A stretch of DNA of 64,000 nt, taken from contig NC_067207.1 in assembly GCF_026262505.1 (NCBI RefSeq), positions 2,860,252-2,924,251 of the forward strand. The letters are read 5' to 3'. Under the pieces are notes generated by a model. The model did not search any database. It had not been told where the DNA came from and saw nothing but the letters and a program-made list of their open reading frames with translations. The stretch is from Trichomonas vaginalis G3 (lineage: Eukaryota > Parabasalia > Trichomonadida > Trichomonadidae). A program made the position numbers and the translations under genes. Positions 20,022-29,295 of this stretch are shown here, piece after piece. Within the stretch, counting starts at the first letter, position 1, and each line of letters opens with the position of its first letter.

Positions 20022-20825
20022 CTACTCTGCTTGTTTGAAGTTGTCAAAATACTCTGTTATTTTTTCTTTCAGTAGCGGTAAATCTTCTTTGAAGGTAAGT
20101 ATTGTACAACCTTTCATATCATAGTGTGTTTGAGGTAACGTATCTTGAACTATCTGTTTAACATCTTCATTCGGTGTCATTGAAATCGGTAAGTTTTCGC
20201 GATAGAACCAATTTCTGTCAGATTTGTAAATCTTAGCAAGGTCGTAAAAGCTTTTGTTGTTTCTTCTGACTAAATGCAACATAACCATATCTCTGTCTTC
20301 TTCATTTTCCATCTCTTCAGTATAAATCATATACTTATAGTTCTTTTCCTTACCTTTTGGTACCGAACGTGGTATTCTTTTCTGTATGTTTTTGTCTTTT
20401 GCTTCAAGCTTGTTCTCTAGCTCTTCACGTTCTTGTCTATGAATTTCGTCAAGAAGTCTGTAAATATACCATGCATAGCGAGGTGAAGCCCACATTGCAA
20501 CAGCATTTACAAGAAGTCTATGTACATACCAGCCTCTCAAACCATTTGGCAAATTTTCACGATTTTCATGTGTTTTATGCAAGGCCGAGAATTCTCGGTC
20601 TAGAGAAATTTCACTCAATAGTTCAATAGTGCTTTGGTTCCTAAACCAGTCTTTAGGAAGCTTAGTATCTGGAGCAAAACATGCTGTCAAAATACTTTGC
20701 ATTTGGTACATGTCATCTTTGACCGAACGAATGAGACGTAACTGTTTGTTATACTGAACCCACTCATATTCTTCACTTATGGCTTCATGAACGATAGCAG
20801 TTGTTGTGTTCTCTGATGTTGACAT
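20022..20825 (-). CDS. KilA-N domain protein with DUF3627-like C-terminus
   Basis: 267 residues from the ATG at 20825, chosen because the upstream sequence from there matches that of the 21528 gene. The KilA-N DNA-binding fold covers about residues 24-128: KDWFRNQSTIELL, LPNGLRGWYVHRLL, then MWASPRYAWYIYRLLDEI. A charged coil leads to a second domain (about 160-255) with HLVRRNNKSFYDLAKIY and PNEDVKQIVQDTLP, like the domain paired with KilA-N in poxviruses and mimiviruses. Such proteins bind nucleic acid or regulate virus genes. Confidence 0.75.
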   Translation of the reverse strand: MSTSENTTTAIVHEAISEEYEWVQYNKQLRLIRSVKDDMYQMQSILTACFAPDTKLPKDWFRNQSTIELLSEISLDREFSALHKTHENRENLPNGLRGWYVHRLLVNAVAMWASPRYAWYIYRLLDEIHRQEREELENKLEAKDKNIQKRIPRSVPKGKEKNYKYMIYTEEMENEEDRDMVMLHLVRRNNKSFYDLAKIYKSDRNWFYRENLPISMTPNEDVKQIVQDTLPQTHYDMKGCTILTFKEDLPLLKEKITEYFDNFKQAE

Positions 20826-20905
20826 ATCTGTCTTTACATACAAAATAAAAAAAATATTTTATAAAAAATTAGCGTTATTTTCTATCTTGTATAAAAGACC
20901 AAAAA
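20826..20905 (-). promoter_or_regulatory. Promoter block shared with the GIY-YIG gene
   Basis: On the minus strand: TATACAAGATAGAAAA, AACGCTA, a TTTTATAAAATATTTTTTT tract, then TTTTGTATGTAAAGACA just before the start. The same ordered pieces occur at 21529-21612, and a shorter version at 23162-23212. Repetition of about 75 bp upstream of regulatory-type genes suggests a common, perhaps early, promoter. Confidence 0.45.
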
Positions 20906-20913
20906 TAAACGCT

Positions 20914-21528
20914 TTACATGTATTTTTCAGCAACTTCGTCAAATAATTTTATAGCTTTAGCTATCTCATCTACTTCAAACGTTTCTTTACCTTTCATGGG
21001 AGCACCATACATTTTCTCAAACTTTTCAAGTAGTTCTGTTTCTGCAGCTCTCATATCGTTAACAAACGCAACCTTAACTCTATTGACTGTAGAGTCATAT
21101 CTTTGAGTTATATTAAATGTTCTTCCTATCTTATATCTCTTTGTATTGAAGTCCTTCGGTTTCTGAACGATGTAAAGTAAGCCTTCACTGCAACGTTCCG
21201 TATCGAATGAACCATATGTTATGAAATTATATCCAACAACTGGGTCAATCCAGAACAAAACTAGTGGTATAAGACTTTTGTCTATAAGATATGTTCTTGT
21301 TCCATAGAATCTTACCGATATCATAAGCTCAGGATTTTTTGTCAAAATTTTCTGAGTAGAAGCATTTCTAACCCAGTTGTGGGATGTTTTCTTTTCAGAT
21401 AGTGTTAAAATGTCTGACAAAGAATATTTGTTGTATTTCTTTGAGTATCTTACGTTTAAATCACCAATTCTAACCACTTTGGTCTCATTGTCTATCTTTT
21501 TAACTGTTTCAAACTCAATGTTTGTCAT
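20914..21528 (-). CDS. KilA-N/MSV199-like plus GIY-YIG (T5orf172) protein
   Basis: 204 residues. The N-terminal half (NVRYSKKYNKYSLSDIL, NWVRNASTQKIL, LIDKSLIPLVLFWIDP) has the layout of a Bro/MSV199-type DNA-binding domain. The C-terminal half is a GIY-YIG fold of T5orf172 type: GLLYIVQ (116-122), YKIGRT (132-137), a helix with AETELLEKF (162-170) and KGKETFEV. GIY-YIG proteins cut or nick DNA. It lies in tandem with the KilA-N gene and shares its promoter block. Confidence 0.7.
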   Translation of the reverse strand: MTNIEFETVKKIDNETKVVRIGDLNVRYSKKYNKYSLSDILTLSEKKTSHNWVRNASTQKILTKNPELMISVRFYGTRTYLIDKSLIPLVLFWIDPVVGYNFITYGSFDTERCSEGLLYIVQKPKDFNTKRYKIGRTFNITQRYDSTVNRVKVAFVNDMRAAETELLEKFEKMYGAPMKGKETFEVDEIAKAIKLFDEVAEKYM

Positions 21529-21612
21529 TTCCTGTTCTTACATACAAAATAAAAAAAAATATTTTAAAAAAACTAGCGTTAATTTTATTTTTTCTATCTT
21601 GTATAAAAGATA
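21529..21612 (-). promoter_or_regulatory. Promoter block of the GIY-YIG gene
   Basis: The same ordered elements as at 20826-20905, including TCTTATAC-type, AACGCTAG and TTTTGTATGTAAGAACA motifs on the minus strand, ending a few bases before the ATG at 21528. Confidence 0.45.
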
Positions 21613-21680
21613 TGATTTCATAGAGTTTTTTTACGATTTTCATAGAGTTTTGGCGACCAGGGTTTTTCACCTACTCGCAA

Positions 21681-21955
21681 TTTTTCACGATTTTCATGAG
21701 CGTAGTATATGGTAAACGCTATTTTTTTGACGAAGTGTTAAAGTTCACTTCGTAAAAATTTCACGATTTTCATAAGCGTAGTATATGGTAAACGCTATTT
21801 TTTTGACGAAGTGTTAAAGTTCACTTCGTAAAAATTTCACGATTTTCATAAGCGTAGTATATGGTAAACGCTATTTTTTTGACGAAGTGTTAAAGTTCAC
21901 TTCGTAAAAATTTCACGATTTTCATAAGCGTAGTATATGGTAAACGTCATTTTTA
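21681..21955. repeat. 76-bp tandem repeat, about 3.6 copies
   Basis: Units begin GCGTAGTATATGGTAAACG at 21700, 21776, 21852 and 21928, an exact 76-bp spacing. Each unit has a hairpin ACGAAGTG ... CACTTCGT. No gene is seen here. Confidence 0.9.
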
Positions 21956-22235
21956 GGTGGAACCAGGTCACCAGGTCACCAGGTCAAATGAACTTCTCTT
22001 AAAATTACTGACAACACGACATTTTGACAACAACACAGGAAATAGATTTCTTCGTATATGTTTTGTTGTTGTATTTCATCGTCAATGTTTTGAAGAACTG
22101 AAGTGTGCCCATGTGCCTCGGTCAACTAACATCTTTTTGAAAATGGTGACAACAAGACATTTTGACAACAACACAGGAAATAGATTTCATCGTATATGTT
22201 TTGTTGTTGTATTTCATCGTCAATGAGCGTAAATC
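21952..22235 (-). repeat. Inverted partial copy of the 541-bp repeat unit
   Basis: It begins AGGTGGAACCAGGTCACC, the reverse complement of the GGTGACCTGGTTCCACCT part of the 23215-25745 array, and holds two related blocks (AACAACACAGGAAATAGATT) reading opposite to that array. The gene at 22265-23161 therefore lies between inverted relatives of one repeat family. Confidence 0.75.
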
Positions 22236-22264
22236 AGACAAAAATATATTTCTACCATAAAGTT

Positions 22265-23161
22265 TCACAAGCGTTTTACATGGTATGTACGATGTATATT
22301 TGAAATTCTAAACAGTTTTGTGGCTTCGATTTCCTCTGTCAGTACATCAAAAGTTTTAACAATGCCGAATGTTTCTTTATATTTCTTCTTGACATCTGAA
22401 AGAAGGAAATCGTCAGCTGTTGGATAGTTTTTGTTCAGAAATGTCAACATGTCCATTTTATCCTCTACTGGTTTCTCTGCTTCTTTCTTTAAGTCAGCAT
22501 AGTCTTTTCTCATACGTTCTATCTCTTTGACGGAGTAGTTATATTTCCTTGTTGCTGCTTTACATTTTGAACATTGTGGGTTCATTTTTGCGTTATATTC
22601 TGAAACCTTACCTGCAAGTATGACCAAGGCGTAAATGGTTTTCTTTAACTCAAAGGCTGCTGGTTTTATTTGTCCGTTCCATACTTTACCTCTTCTATCC
22701 TCACCTCTTATCTGCAAGACACACTCAGCAACTAACGAAACAAAGTTGTCGTAGGTCTTAAACTCCTCAGATTTATATATGTCCATGAAATATACCATGT
22801 CGCAGTCTTTGTGGTTGCAATGAAATCCAAGAAACTCATAGTTTACATTACGTATGAACTTCTTTATTTCTACTGAGTCAGTTGCTTTGACTTCTATTTC
22901 ATCGAATTCAGGAATAGTGAGCTTTTGTTGTTGTATTTCAGGAAGTTTAGGTAGATGGTCAATAATATCCTGCATTTCATAAAGATATTGTTCATTTGTT
23001 TCATCTTTCGCACTACAGTCTAAATCTCCTTGGAGAAGTTCTTGCTTTATCTTCTGGATTGTTGTTTCGAAAGTATATGAAGAAGGAATGAAGCTTTTCA
23101 TCTCTACTAACATAGATGTTGGGTTCATGACTAAAGAGTTTGTTGCTGTTGTTGCTAACAT
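22265..23161 (-). CDS. Unknown 298-residue protein with Cys pairs
   Basis: From an ATG at 23161 (MLATTATNSLVM). A helical N-terminal half is followed by FLGFHCNHKDCDMVYFMD and later PQCSKCKAATRKY; these two Cys/His clusters (CNHKDC and CSKC) could bind zinc. A coiled stretch (KEIERMRKDYADLKKEAEKP) leads to the C-terminus. The upstream region shares the TGTAAGAACA piece of the KilA-N/GIY-YIG promoters. It looks whole. No family recognised. Confidence 0.5.
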   Translation of the reverse strand: MLATTATNSLVMNPTSMLVEMKSFIPSSYTFETTIQKIKQELLQGDLDCSAKDETNEQYLYEMQDIIDHLPKLPEIQQQKLTIPEFDEIEVKATDSVEIKKFIRNVNYEFLGFHCNHKDCDMVYFMDIYKSEEFKTYDNFVSLVAECVLQIRGEDRRGKVWNGQIKPAAFELKKTIYALVILAGKVSEYNAKMNPQCSKCKAATRKYNYSVKEIERMRKDYADLKKEAEKPVEDKMDMLTFLNKNYPTADDFLLSDVKKKYKETFGIVKTFDVLTEEIEATKLFRISNIHRTYHVKRL

Positions 23162-23214
23162 GTTCTTACAATAAAAATAAAAAATATTTTTTAAAAAAAC
23201 TACCTTTATTTTAT

Positions 23215-25745
23215 TTCAGCACAAAATTCAAGAGTTTTGTGTGTTTTCTACGGTGGAGCCAAAAATGGCTCGACCTCAAAACAAGCATTTTGTGAAGAAT
23301 ATACCAACCCGCGGAAAACAGCGGGTTGCTTTTTTTATACAAAATTCAAGAGTTTTGCGTGTTTTCTACGATGTTGTCAAAAGTGGTTCGACCTCAAAAC
23401 AAGCATTTTGTGAAGAATATACCAACCCGCGGAAAACAGCGGTTGCTTTTTTTATACAAAATTCAAGAGTTTTGCGTGTTTTCTACGATGTTGTCAAAAT
23501 GTCATGTTGTCAGTAATTTTAAGAGAAGTTCATTTGACCGAGGCACATAGGCACATAGGCACACATGGGCACATAGGCACACTTCAGTTCTTCAAAACAT
23601 ATACGAAGAAGAAGTTTATTTCCTGGACTGTTGTCAAAATGTCGTGTTGTCAGTAATTTTAAGAGAAGTTCATTTGACCGAGGCACATAGGCACATAGGC
23701 ACACCTAAAAAAACATCTACCCTAAAATATATTTTTGCCGAATTCAGCACAAAATTCAAGAGTTTTGTGTGTTTTCTACGATGTTGTCAAAATGTCTTGT
23801 TGTCTCATTTTTTCAGAGAAGTTCATTTGACCTGGTGACCTGGTGACCTGGTGACCTGGTTCCACCTAAAATATATTTTTGCCGAATTCAAGAGTTTTGG
23901 TTGAAAAATACGGTGGGGCCAAAAATGGCTCGACCTCAAAACAAGCATTTTGTGAAGAATATACCAACCCGCGGAAAACAGCGGGTTGCTTTTTTTATAC
24001 AAAATTCAAGAGTTTTGCGTGTTTTCTACGATGTTGTCAAAATGTCATGTTGTCAGTAATTTTAAGAGAAGTTCATTTGACCGAGGCACATAGGCACATA
24101 GGCACACATGGGCACATAGGCACACTTCAGTTCTTCAAAAATATACGAAGAAGAAGTTTATTTCCTGGACTGTTGTCAAAATGTCGTGTTGTCAGTAATT
24201 TTAAGAGAAGTTCATTTGACCGAGGCACATAGGCACATAGGCACACCTAAAAAAACATCTACCCTAAAATATATTTTTGCCGAATTCAGCACAAAATTCA
24301 AGAGTTTTGTGTGTTTTCTACGATGTTGTCAAAATGTCTTGTTGTCTCATTTTTTCAGAGAAGTTCATTTGACCTGGTGACCTGGTGACCTGGTGACCTG
24401 GTTCCACCTAAAATATATTTTTGCCGAATTCAAGAGTTTTGGTTGAAAAATACGGTGGGGCCAAAAATGGCTCGACCTCAAAACAAGCATTTTGTGAAGA
24501 ATATACCAACCCGCGGAAAACAGCGGTTGCTTTTTTTATACAAAATTCAAGAGTTTTGCGTGTTTTCTACGATGTTGTCAAAATGTCATGTTGTCAGTAA
24601 TTTTAAGAGAAGTTCATTTGACCGAGGCACATAGGCACATAGGCACACATGGGCACATAGGCACACTTCAGTTCTTCAAAACATATACGAAGAAGAAGTT
24701 TATTTCCTGGACTGTTGTCAAAATGTCGTGTTGTCAGTAATTTTAAGAGAAGTTCATTTGACCGAGGCACATAGGCACATAGGCACACCTAAAAAAACAT
24801 CTACCCTAAAATATATTTTTGCCGAATTCAGCACAAATTCAAGAGTTTTGTGTGTTTTCTACGATGTTGTCAAAATGTCTTGTTGTCTCATTTTTTCAGA
24901 GAAGTTCATTTGACCTGGTGACCTGGTGACCTGGTGACCTGGTTCCACCTAAAATATATTTTTGCCGAATTCAAGAGTTTTGGTTGAAAAATACGGTGGG
25001 GCCAAAAATGGCTCGACCTCAAAACAAGCATTTTGTGAAGAATATACCAACCCGCGGAAAACAGCGGGTTGCTTTTTTTATACAAAATTCAAGAGTTTTG
25101 CGTGTTTTCTACGATGTTGTCAAAATGTCATGTTGTCAGTAATTTTAAGAGAAGTTCATTTGACCGAGGCACATAGGCACATAGGCACACATGGGCACAT
25201 AGGCACACTTCAGTTCTTCAAAACATATACGAAGAAGAAGTTTATTTCCTGGACTGTTGTCAAAATGTCGTGTTGTCAGTAATTTAAGAGAAGTTCATTT
25301 GACCGAGGCACATAGGCACATAGGCACACCTAAAAAAATCTACCTAAAATATATTTTTGCCGAATTCAGCACAAAATTCAAGAGTTTTGTGTGTTTTCTA
25401 CGATGTTGTCAAAATGTCTTGTTGTCTCATTTTTTCAGAGAAGTTCATTTGACCTGGTGACCTGGTGACCTGGTGACCTGGTTCCACCTAAAATATATTT
25501 TTGCGAATTCAAGAGTTTTGGTTGAAAAATACGGTGGGGCCAAAAATGGCTCGACCTCAAAACAAGCATTTTGTGAAGAATATACCAACCCGCGGAAAAC
25601 AGCGGGTTGCTTTTTTTATACAAAATTCAAGAGTTTTGCGTGTTTTCTACGATGTTGTCAAAATGTCATGTTGTCAGTAATTTTAAGAGAAGTTCATTTG
25701 ACCGAGGCACATAGGCACATAGGCACACCTAAAAAAACATCTAAC
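23215..25745 (+). repeat. 541-bp nested tandem repeat, about 4.7 copies
   Basis: The unit start GCCGAATTCAAGAGTTTTGG recurs at 23881, 24423, 24964 and (as GCGAATTC) 25503; a partial unit starts at 23215. Inside each unit: a GC-rich hairpin AACCCGC ... GCGGGTT followed by a T-run, a GGCACATA triplet array, a GGTGACCTGGTGACCTGG array, and several copies of AAGAGAAGTTCATTTGACC and TTGTCAAAATGTC. Copies differ by a few bases. Open frames through it are by-products. No gene is evident. Confidence 0.95.
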
Positions 25746-25758
25746 CAAAACTCATTTT

Positions 25759-26619
25759 TCAATACTTTTTCAGCACTTTTCCGTAGTTGTATATGAAAGA
25801 CAATTCGAGATAAAAGTCATAGTACAATGGAATAATATGCTGCACACCGTTTGTTGTGAACCAAACTTGAAAGTCAGAGAAACTGTTACTAGGTGGTTCG
25901 TAGAATTTAGAAGCAAAGTCATAAAAGTCCTTACCGATACAAAGAAAACTGTTGTTGCTTGAACTGAAACTTGCATGACACATGACATTTTGAGGGTCAA
26001 ACACGTTTCTATAAACTGTCAAATCTGCTGGTGGAAGTATAAAATTAAATGGACCATCTGGTGGTAATGGTTCGTTCTGGTTTAGTAACCGAAGAAATTG
26101 TGCCCAAGAACGCTTGTCTACTCCCCAATATAAAAACTCTGTATCTCTTGGAGGGTTAATTTCAATCTTTTGAAATGAAACTGTGGAGTTCATCTTGTTA
26201 TATTCTAGTTTCAGATAGTATGTTCCATTTAGTAAAGAGTGGTATTTTTCTTGAAATTCCCAGTAGTATTTGTTCATTTGAGTTTGAAAGTCATTTAGAG
26301 TTTTTTCAAGACTTTCGTCTGAACGAATTGTAAAGATTTTCATTTCGTCAAATTTTTCTATTAGACCATCAGAACCTTTATACTGACCATGAAAATATAC
26401 TGCGAACATGAAGGCATTCGTTCTATTTGAAAACAAAACTCTTCTAAATCCTATTGCCTTTGCATCTGAAGGACTTTGAAGCCAACGAACTGGATAGTCA
26501 AACCTGTAAGCCCCGGATGAAATATCTTCATCTGAAATATTCCTACCAGCATTTGTGAAGATATAGTCTAACGGTTTTGTATCTGCTACTTTTGTTCTTT
26601 GTTTTTCAACCTGAAGCAT
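25759..26619 (-). CDS. Jelly-roll-like minor capsid protein, paralogue 1
   Basis: 286 residues. Paralogous to 32074-32922: both start MLxxEKxxxxVAxTKPLD, then YRFDYPxRWLxxPS and AxGFRR, and share SDFQVWFTT near the end with a final IPLYYDFYLELSFIYNY strand. Beta-rich throughout, no membrane segment. The plan matches the E3b protein at 62307, including a YEYPKHWVDY block. Constant presence beside capsid genes suggests a virion jelly-roll protein; that is inference. It looks whole. Confidence 0.5.
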   Translation of the reverse strand: MLQVEKQRTKVADTKPLDYIFTNAGRNISDEDISSGAYRFDYPVRWLQSPSDAKAIGFRRVLFSNRTNAFMFAVYFHGQYKGSDGLIEKFDEMKIFTIRSDESLEKTLNDFQTQMNKYYWEFQEKYHSLLNGTYYLKLEYNKMNSTVSFQKIEINPPRDTEFLYWGVDKRSWAQFLRLLNQNEPLPPDGPFNFILPPADLTVYRNVFDPQNVMCHASFSSSNNSFLCIGKDFYDFASKFYEPPSNSFSDFQVWFTTNGVQHIIPLYYDFYLELSFIYNYGKVLKKY

Positions 26620-26655
26620 TTCATATATGTAAAAATATACTGTTTTAAAAATGTT

Positions 26656-27240
26656 TTAAAATGGTATGCCATATAGCTTCTTGAATTTGTTAAGACGTAT
26701 TCGAACGTATTTTCCATCTGTATCTCTAGTGTTTACATAAGCATAGCCTGCCTTAGTAAAATATACTTGTAATTTCCTATAGTTTACGCCGGTATAAAAG
26801 TAGAATGAGTCTTGTTCTTCGCTATAGTAGTAAAACTCAAACGTATGCTTACCATAGTCTCTAATTTCAATTGTTTCATCTTCTAGTTCGTCGACAAATT
26901 CGAATACAATATCTCCAAATTTGCTTATGTTCTTATTGTTTTCAGAACGAGTGACCCAACGCAAGTTTTCAAGTCTATTGTCGTTTCTTATATGGTTTAT
27001 ATGGTCCACACACGGTAAATTGTTAGGGTTCGGTATAAAATGAGTTGCAATGACGACATGTTTTTGGTACTTTTTGAGGTTTAATGTTACACAAATATAA
27101 CCTGTTCCTCTGTTATATTCATGTATAATTCTCTTGGTTTCTTTCTTCCTTATTTCAAAAGGCTCAGAACAGTGAATTTCATACTCTTCATCTAACAAAC
27201 AAGTTTCCCAACGGTCTTCTCCAACAAACTCAGCGTACAT
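26656..27240 (-). CDS. HNH endonuclease, copy 1
   Basis: 194 residues. The HNH_3-type core is HVVIATHFIPNP (His61), VDHINHIRNDNRLENLRW (78-95) and an Asn-rich end (SENNKN). Before it is a recognition-type beta region, after it a C-terminal domain (KHTFEFYYYSEEQDSFYFY ... LNKFKKLYGIPF). Such enzymes are homing nucleases of phages and large viruses. A near-identical gene lies at 28075-28659, with one unrelated gene between. It looks whole. Confidence 0.8.
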   Translation of the reverse strand: MYAEFVGEDRWETCLLDEEYEIHCSEPFEIRKKETKRIIHEYNRGTGYICVTLNLKKYQKHVVIATHFIPNPNNLPCVDHINHIRNDNRLENLRWVTRSENNKNISKFGDIVFEFVDELEDETIEIRDYGKHTFEFYYYSEEQDSFYFYTGVNYRKLQVYFTKAGYAYVNTRDTDGKYVRIRLNKFKKLYGIPF

Positions 27241-27314
27241 TTCAAATAAAATAAAAAAATGTTTTTTTTAAAAAATATTTTGTTTTAAATGGTATGCCAT
27301 TTCATATTTCTCAT

Positions 27315-28034
27315 CTAACAAGCATATTGTCTGACTGCTTGAGGGTTAGGTTGGTACCATTCGAACTTCACGCTTGCAATTCCTTCAATCGCATTCAAAA
27401 TATCTGAGTCGGAGTCAAACATTTGTTCTCTCTTTGTAGTCTTGAAAGCGTCAAGAAGTTGTGCGGCTGTTGTGACATTGCCATGTGCATAGTAAACATG
27501 GCCATCTAAATCTGTTACGGTTAGTCTGAGATTGTATCCTTTCTTATTTCCGTCTTGTATGGCAGCAAGTACACCCATGAAGCCTTCTTTGTTCTTTCCT
27601 TCGTCAAAGTTTACTGTAAAGGTTCGACCAGATGTAATTTTACTACGAACTTCACGATACTTTTCATATGCATATCTTGTTCTTTCCATGGGAGCATGAC
27701 CATCCTCTGCACTACCTTTTTTCCTTCTCAAAGGATGGAATTGTTCGTCATGTTTCCAGTAGAATCTGGCAAAGCCGTCGTGTCCTTCAACTTGAGGCTC
27801 ACTAACATCGAAAGGTATGTCCATAAGACGTTCTTCTTCTAACCTCTCTAATCTGTTTGGATAGTTTGCGCGTGCTGTTTCTAAGTCCATTTCGTAGCGA
27901 AGACCAGACAATTTGTCATAGACTTTTATGGGTCTTCCCTTCCTATATTTAAAATTCTTCGAAACTCTCCAACCATATCTTTGCAACTCTGCTTTTATTC
28001 TAGCAGACTTTCTATCCATTCTATGTAGGGGCAT
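27315..28034 (-). CDS. Unknown basic protein between the two HNH genes
   Basis: 239 residues from the ATG at 28034, which follows an AT-rich leader (TTTTTATAAAAATAAAA). Very basic start (MDRKSARIKAELQRYGWRV), a charged middle, and a beta-rich end with RTFTVNFDEGKNKEGFMGVL and TVTDLDGHVYYAHGN. Basic start plus folded end suggests nucleic-acid contact. The flanking HNH copies suggest it was carried or bracketed by the homing genes. No family recognised. Confidence 0.45.
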   Translation of the reverse strand: MPLHRMDRKSARIKAELQRYGWRVSKNFKYRKGRPIKVYDKLSGLRYEMDLETARANYPNRLERLEEERLMDIPFDVSEPQVEGHDGFARFYWKHDEQFHPLRRKKGSAEDGHAPMERTRYAYEKYREVRSKITSGRTFTVNFDEGKNKEGFMGVLAAIQDGNKKGYNLRLTVTDLDGHVYYAHGNVTTAAQLLDAFKTTKREQMFDSDSDILNAIEGIASVKFEWYQPNPQAVRQYAC

Positions 28035-28074
28035 TTTTATAAAAATAAAAAATATATACTGTTTTAAAAACGTT

Positions 28075-28659
28075 TTAAAATGGTATGCCATATAGCTTCT
28101 TGAATTTGTTAAGAAGTATTTTAACGTTTTTTCCATCTGTATCTCTAGCGTTTACATAAGCATAGCCTTCCTTAGTAAAATATACTCGTAATTTCCTATA
28201 GTTTACGCCGGTATAAAAGTAGAAAGAGTCTTGTTCTTCGCTATAGTAGTAAAACTCAAACGTATGCTTACCATAGTCTGTAATTTCAATTGTTTCATCT
28301 TCTAGTTCGTCGACAAATTCGAATACAATATCTCCAAATTTGCTTTTGTTCTTACTGTTTTCAGAACAAGTGACCCAACGCAAGTTTTCAAGTCTATTGT
28401 CGTTTCTTATACGGTTTATATGGTCTACAAAAGGTAAATTGTTAGGGTTCGGTATAAAATGAGTTGCAATGACGACATGTTTAAGATAGCGTTTTCCACT
28501 CATCCTCATCATAGCATATCCGTCATTTCGCTCACATTCGCTTAAAACTCTTTTTGTCTCTTTCTTCCTTATTTCAAATGACTCACAACAGTGAATTTCA
28601 TATTTCTCATCTAACAAACAAGTTTCCCAACGGTTTTCTCCAACAAACTCAGCGTACAT
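28075..28659 (-). CDS. HNH endonuclease, copy 2
   Basis: 194 residues from the ATG at 28659. It shares the whole plan and most residues with the 26656 gene: MYAEFVGENRWETCLLDE, HVVIATHFIPNP, VDHINRIRNDNRLENLRW and the same C-terminal domain ending KLYGIPF. The two differ most around residues 38-58. The leader TTCAAATAAAATAAAAAA before the start is also shared, so the promoter was duplicated with the gene. Confidence 0.8.
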   Translation of the reverse strand: MYAEFVGENRWETCLLDEKYEIHCCESFEIRKKETKRVLSECERNDGYAMMRMSGKRYLKHVVIATHFIPNPNNLPFVDHINRIRNDNRLENLRWVTCSENSKNKSKFGDIVFEFVDELEDETIEITDYGKHTFEFYYYSEEQDSFYFYTGVNYRKLRVYFTKEGYAYVNARDTDGKNVKILLNKFKKLYGIPF

Positions 28660-28690
28660 TTCAAATAAAATAAAAAAATATATTTTTCCT

Positions 28691-29281
28691 TTACTTAACA
28701 TAACCACCTGCTACCATAAGTCTTTGACGCCAACCCATACCAGCTAATGAAGGTTGACTTGGTTTAGTTTCCAAACTAAACTTTGGTTTTGGTTTATCTT
28801 CAGTTTTTGGTTTTTCTTCTTCTATCGGTTTTTCGTCACTTTTCGGTTCTGCTGACTTTACCTCACTTGCAGGAACAGTTGTGTCGTTAACATCTTCATA
28901 AATATCATATGCCATTTGTTTTTGTTTTCCTTTCAACTTTTTGTGTTTGTTGTAAAGTTTAGAATATTTCGACTCTAAGTCAATGAGATGTTCTATAATG
29001 AACTGTTGGTCAGTGAAGTATACTTTCCCATCTGTTGTCTCGAAAGCTCCCACAGACTTCAATATTTTATTTGTGAGAGTCTGTTTCTTTTTTGAGATAC
29101 TAGCCGTTCCATTTTTATGAAAAGTGACTTTGTAGTTGGGGTTTGTATTTCCAGACCTGGCACTTTCTATTATTGAATTTTTCTCTTCATCTGTAAGTTC
29201 TTTGACAGGTTTTGACAATGGTTCTGAACTTTTTGTTTGTGGGGTGAGATCCACGGTTTCAACTTCTTCGGTCATTTTCAT
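28691..29281 (-). CDS. Unknown charged, low-complexity protein
   Basis: 196 residues. A disordered acidic start, then PNYKVTFHKNGTASISKKKQ, a helical middle (IEHLIDLESKYSKLYNKHK), a long K/P/E-rich linker and a final GMGWRQRLMVAGGYVK. The alternation of linker and short motifs is like minor core or cement proteins. It shares the leader TTTCATCTCAGTAAAAAA with the small gene at 29451. Function unknown. Confidence 0.4.
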   Translation of the reverse strand: MKMTEEVETVDLTPQTKSSEPLSKPVKELTDEEKNSIIESARSGNTNPNYKVTFHKNGTASISKKKQTLTNKILKSVGAFETTDGKVYFTDQQFIIEHLIDLESKYSKLYNKHKKLKGKQKQMAYDIYEDVNDTTVPASEVKSAEPKSDEKPIEEEKPKTEDKPKPKFSLETKPSQPSLAGMGWRQRLMVAGGYVK

Positions 29282-29295
29282 CTCAGTAAAAAATT

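Noticed and set aside
19442-20124. Frames of NFSCWKEKLFLLEGKT or FPSNRKSFSFQQEK type in the minisatellite
   Set aside because: All frames on both strands are open because the 22-bp unit lacks stops; no start context or conserved partner.
23300-23335. Bacterial intrinsic terminator (GC hairpin plus T-run)
   Set aside because: The shape fits, but the gene structure and neighbours are eukaryotic; recorded only as a repeat-unit feature.
21681-25745. Repeat arrays as a CRISPR
   Set aside because: Units are long and contiguous, with no unique equal-length spacers and no cas-like genes; the organism is a eukaryote.
23241-25796. Several open frames across the 541-bp array on both strands
   Set aside because: They repeat the same peptides with the array period and end at unit edges; they are by-products of tandem DNA.
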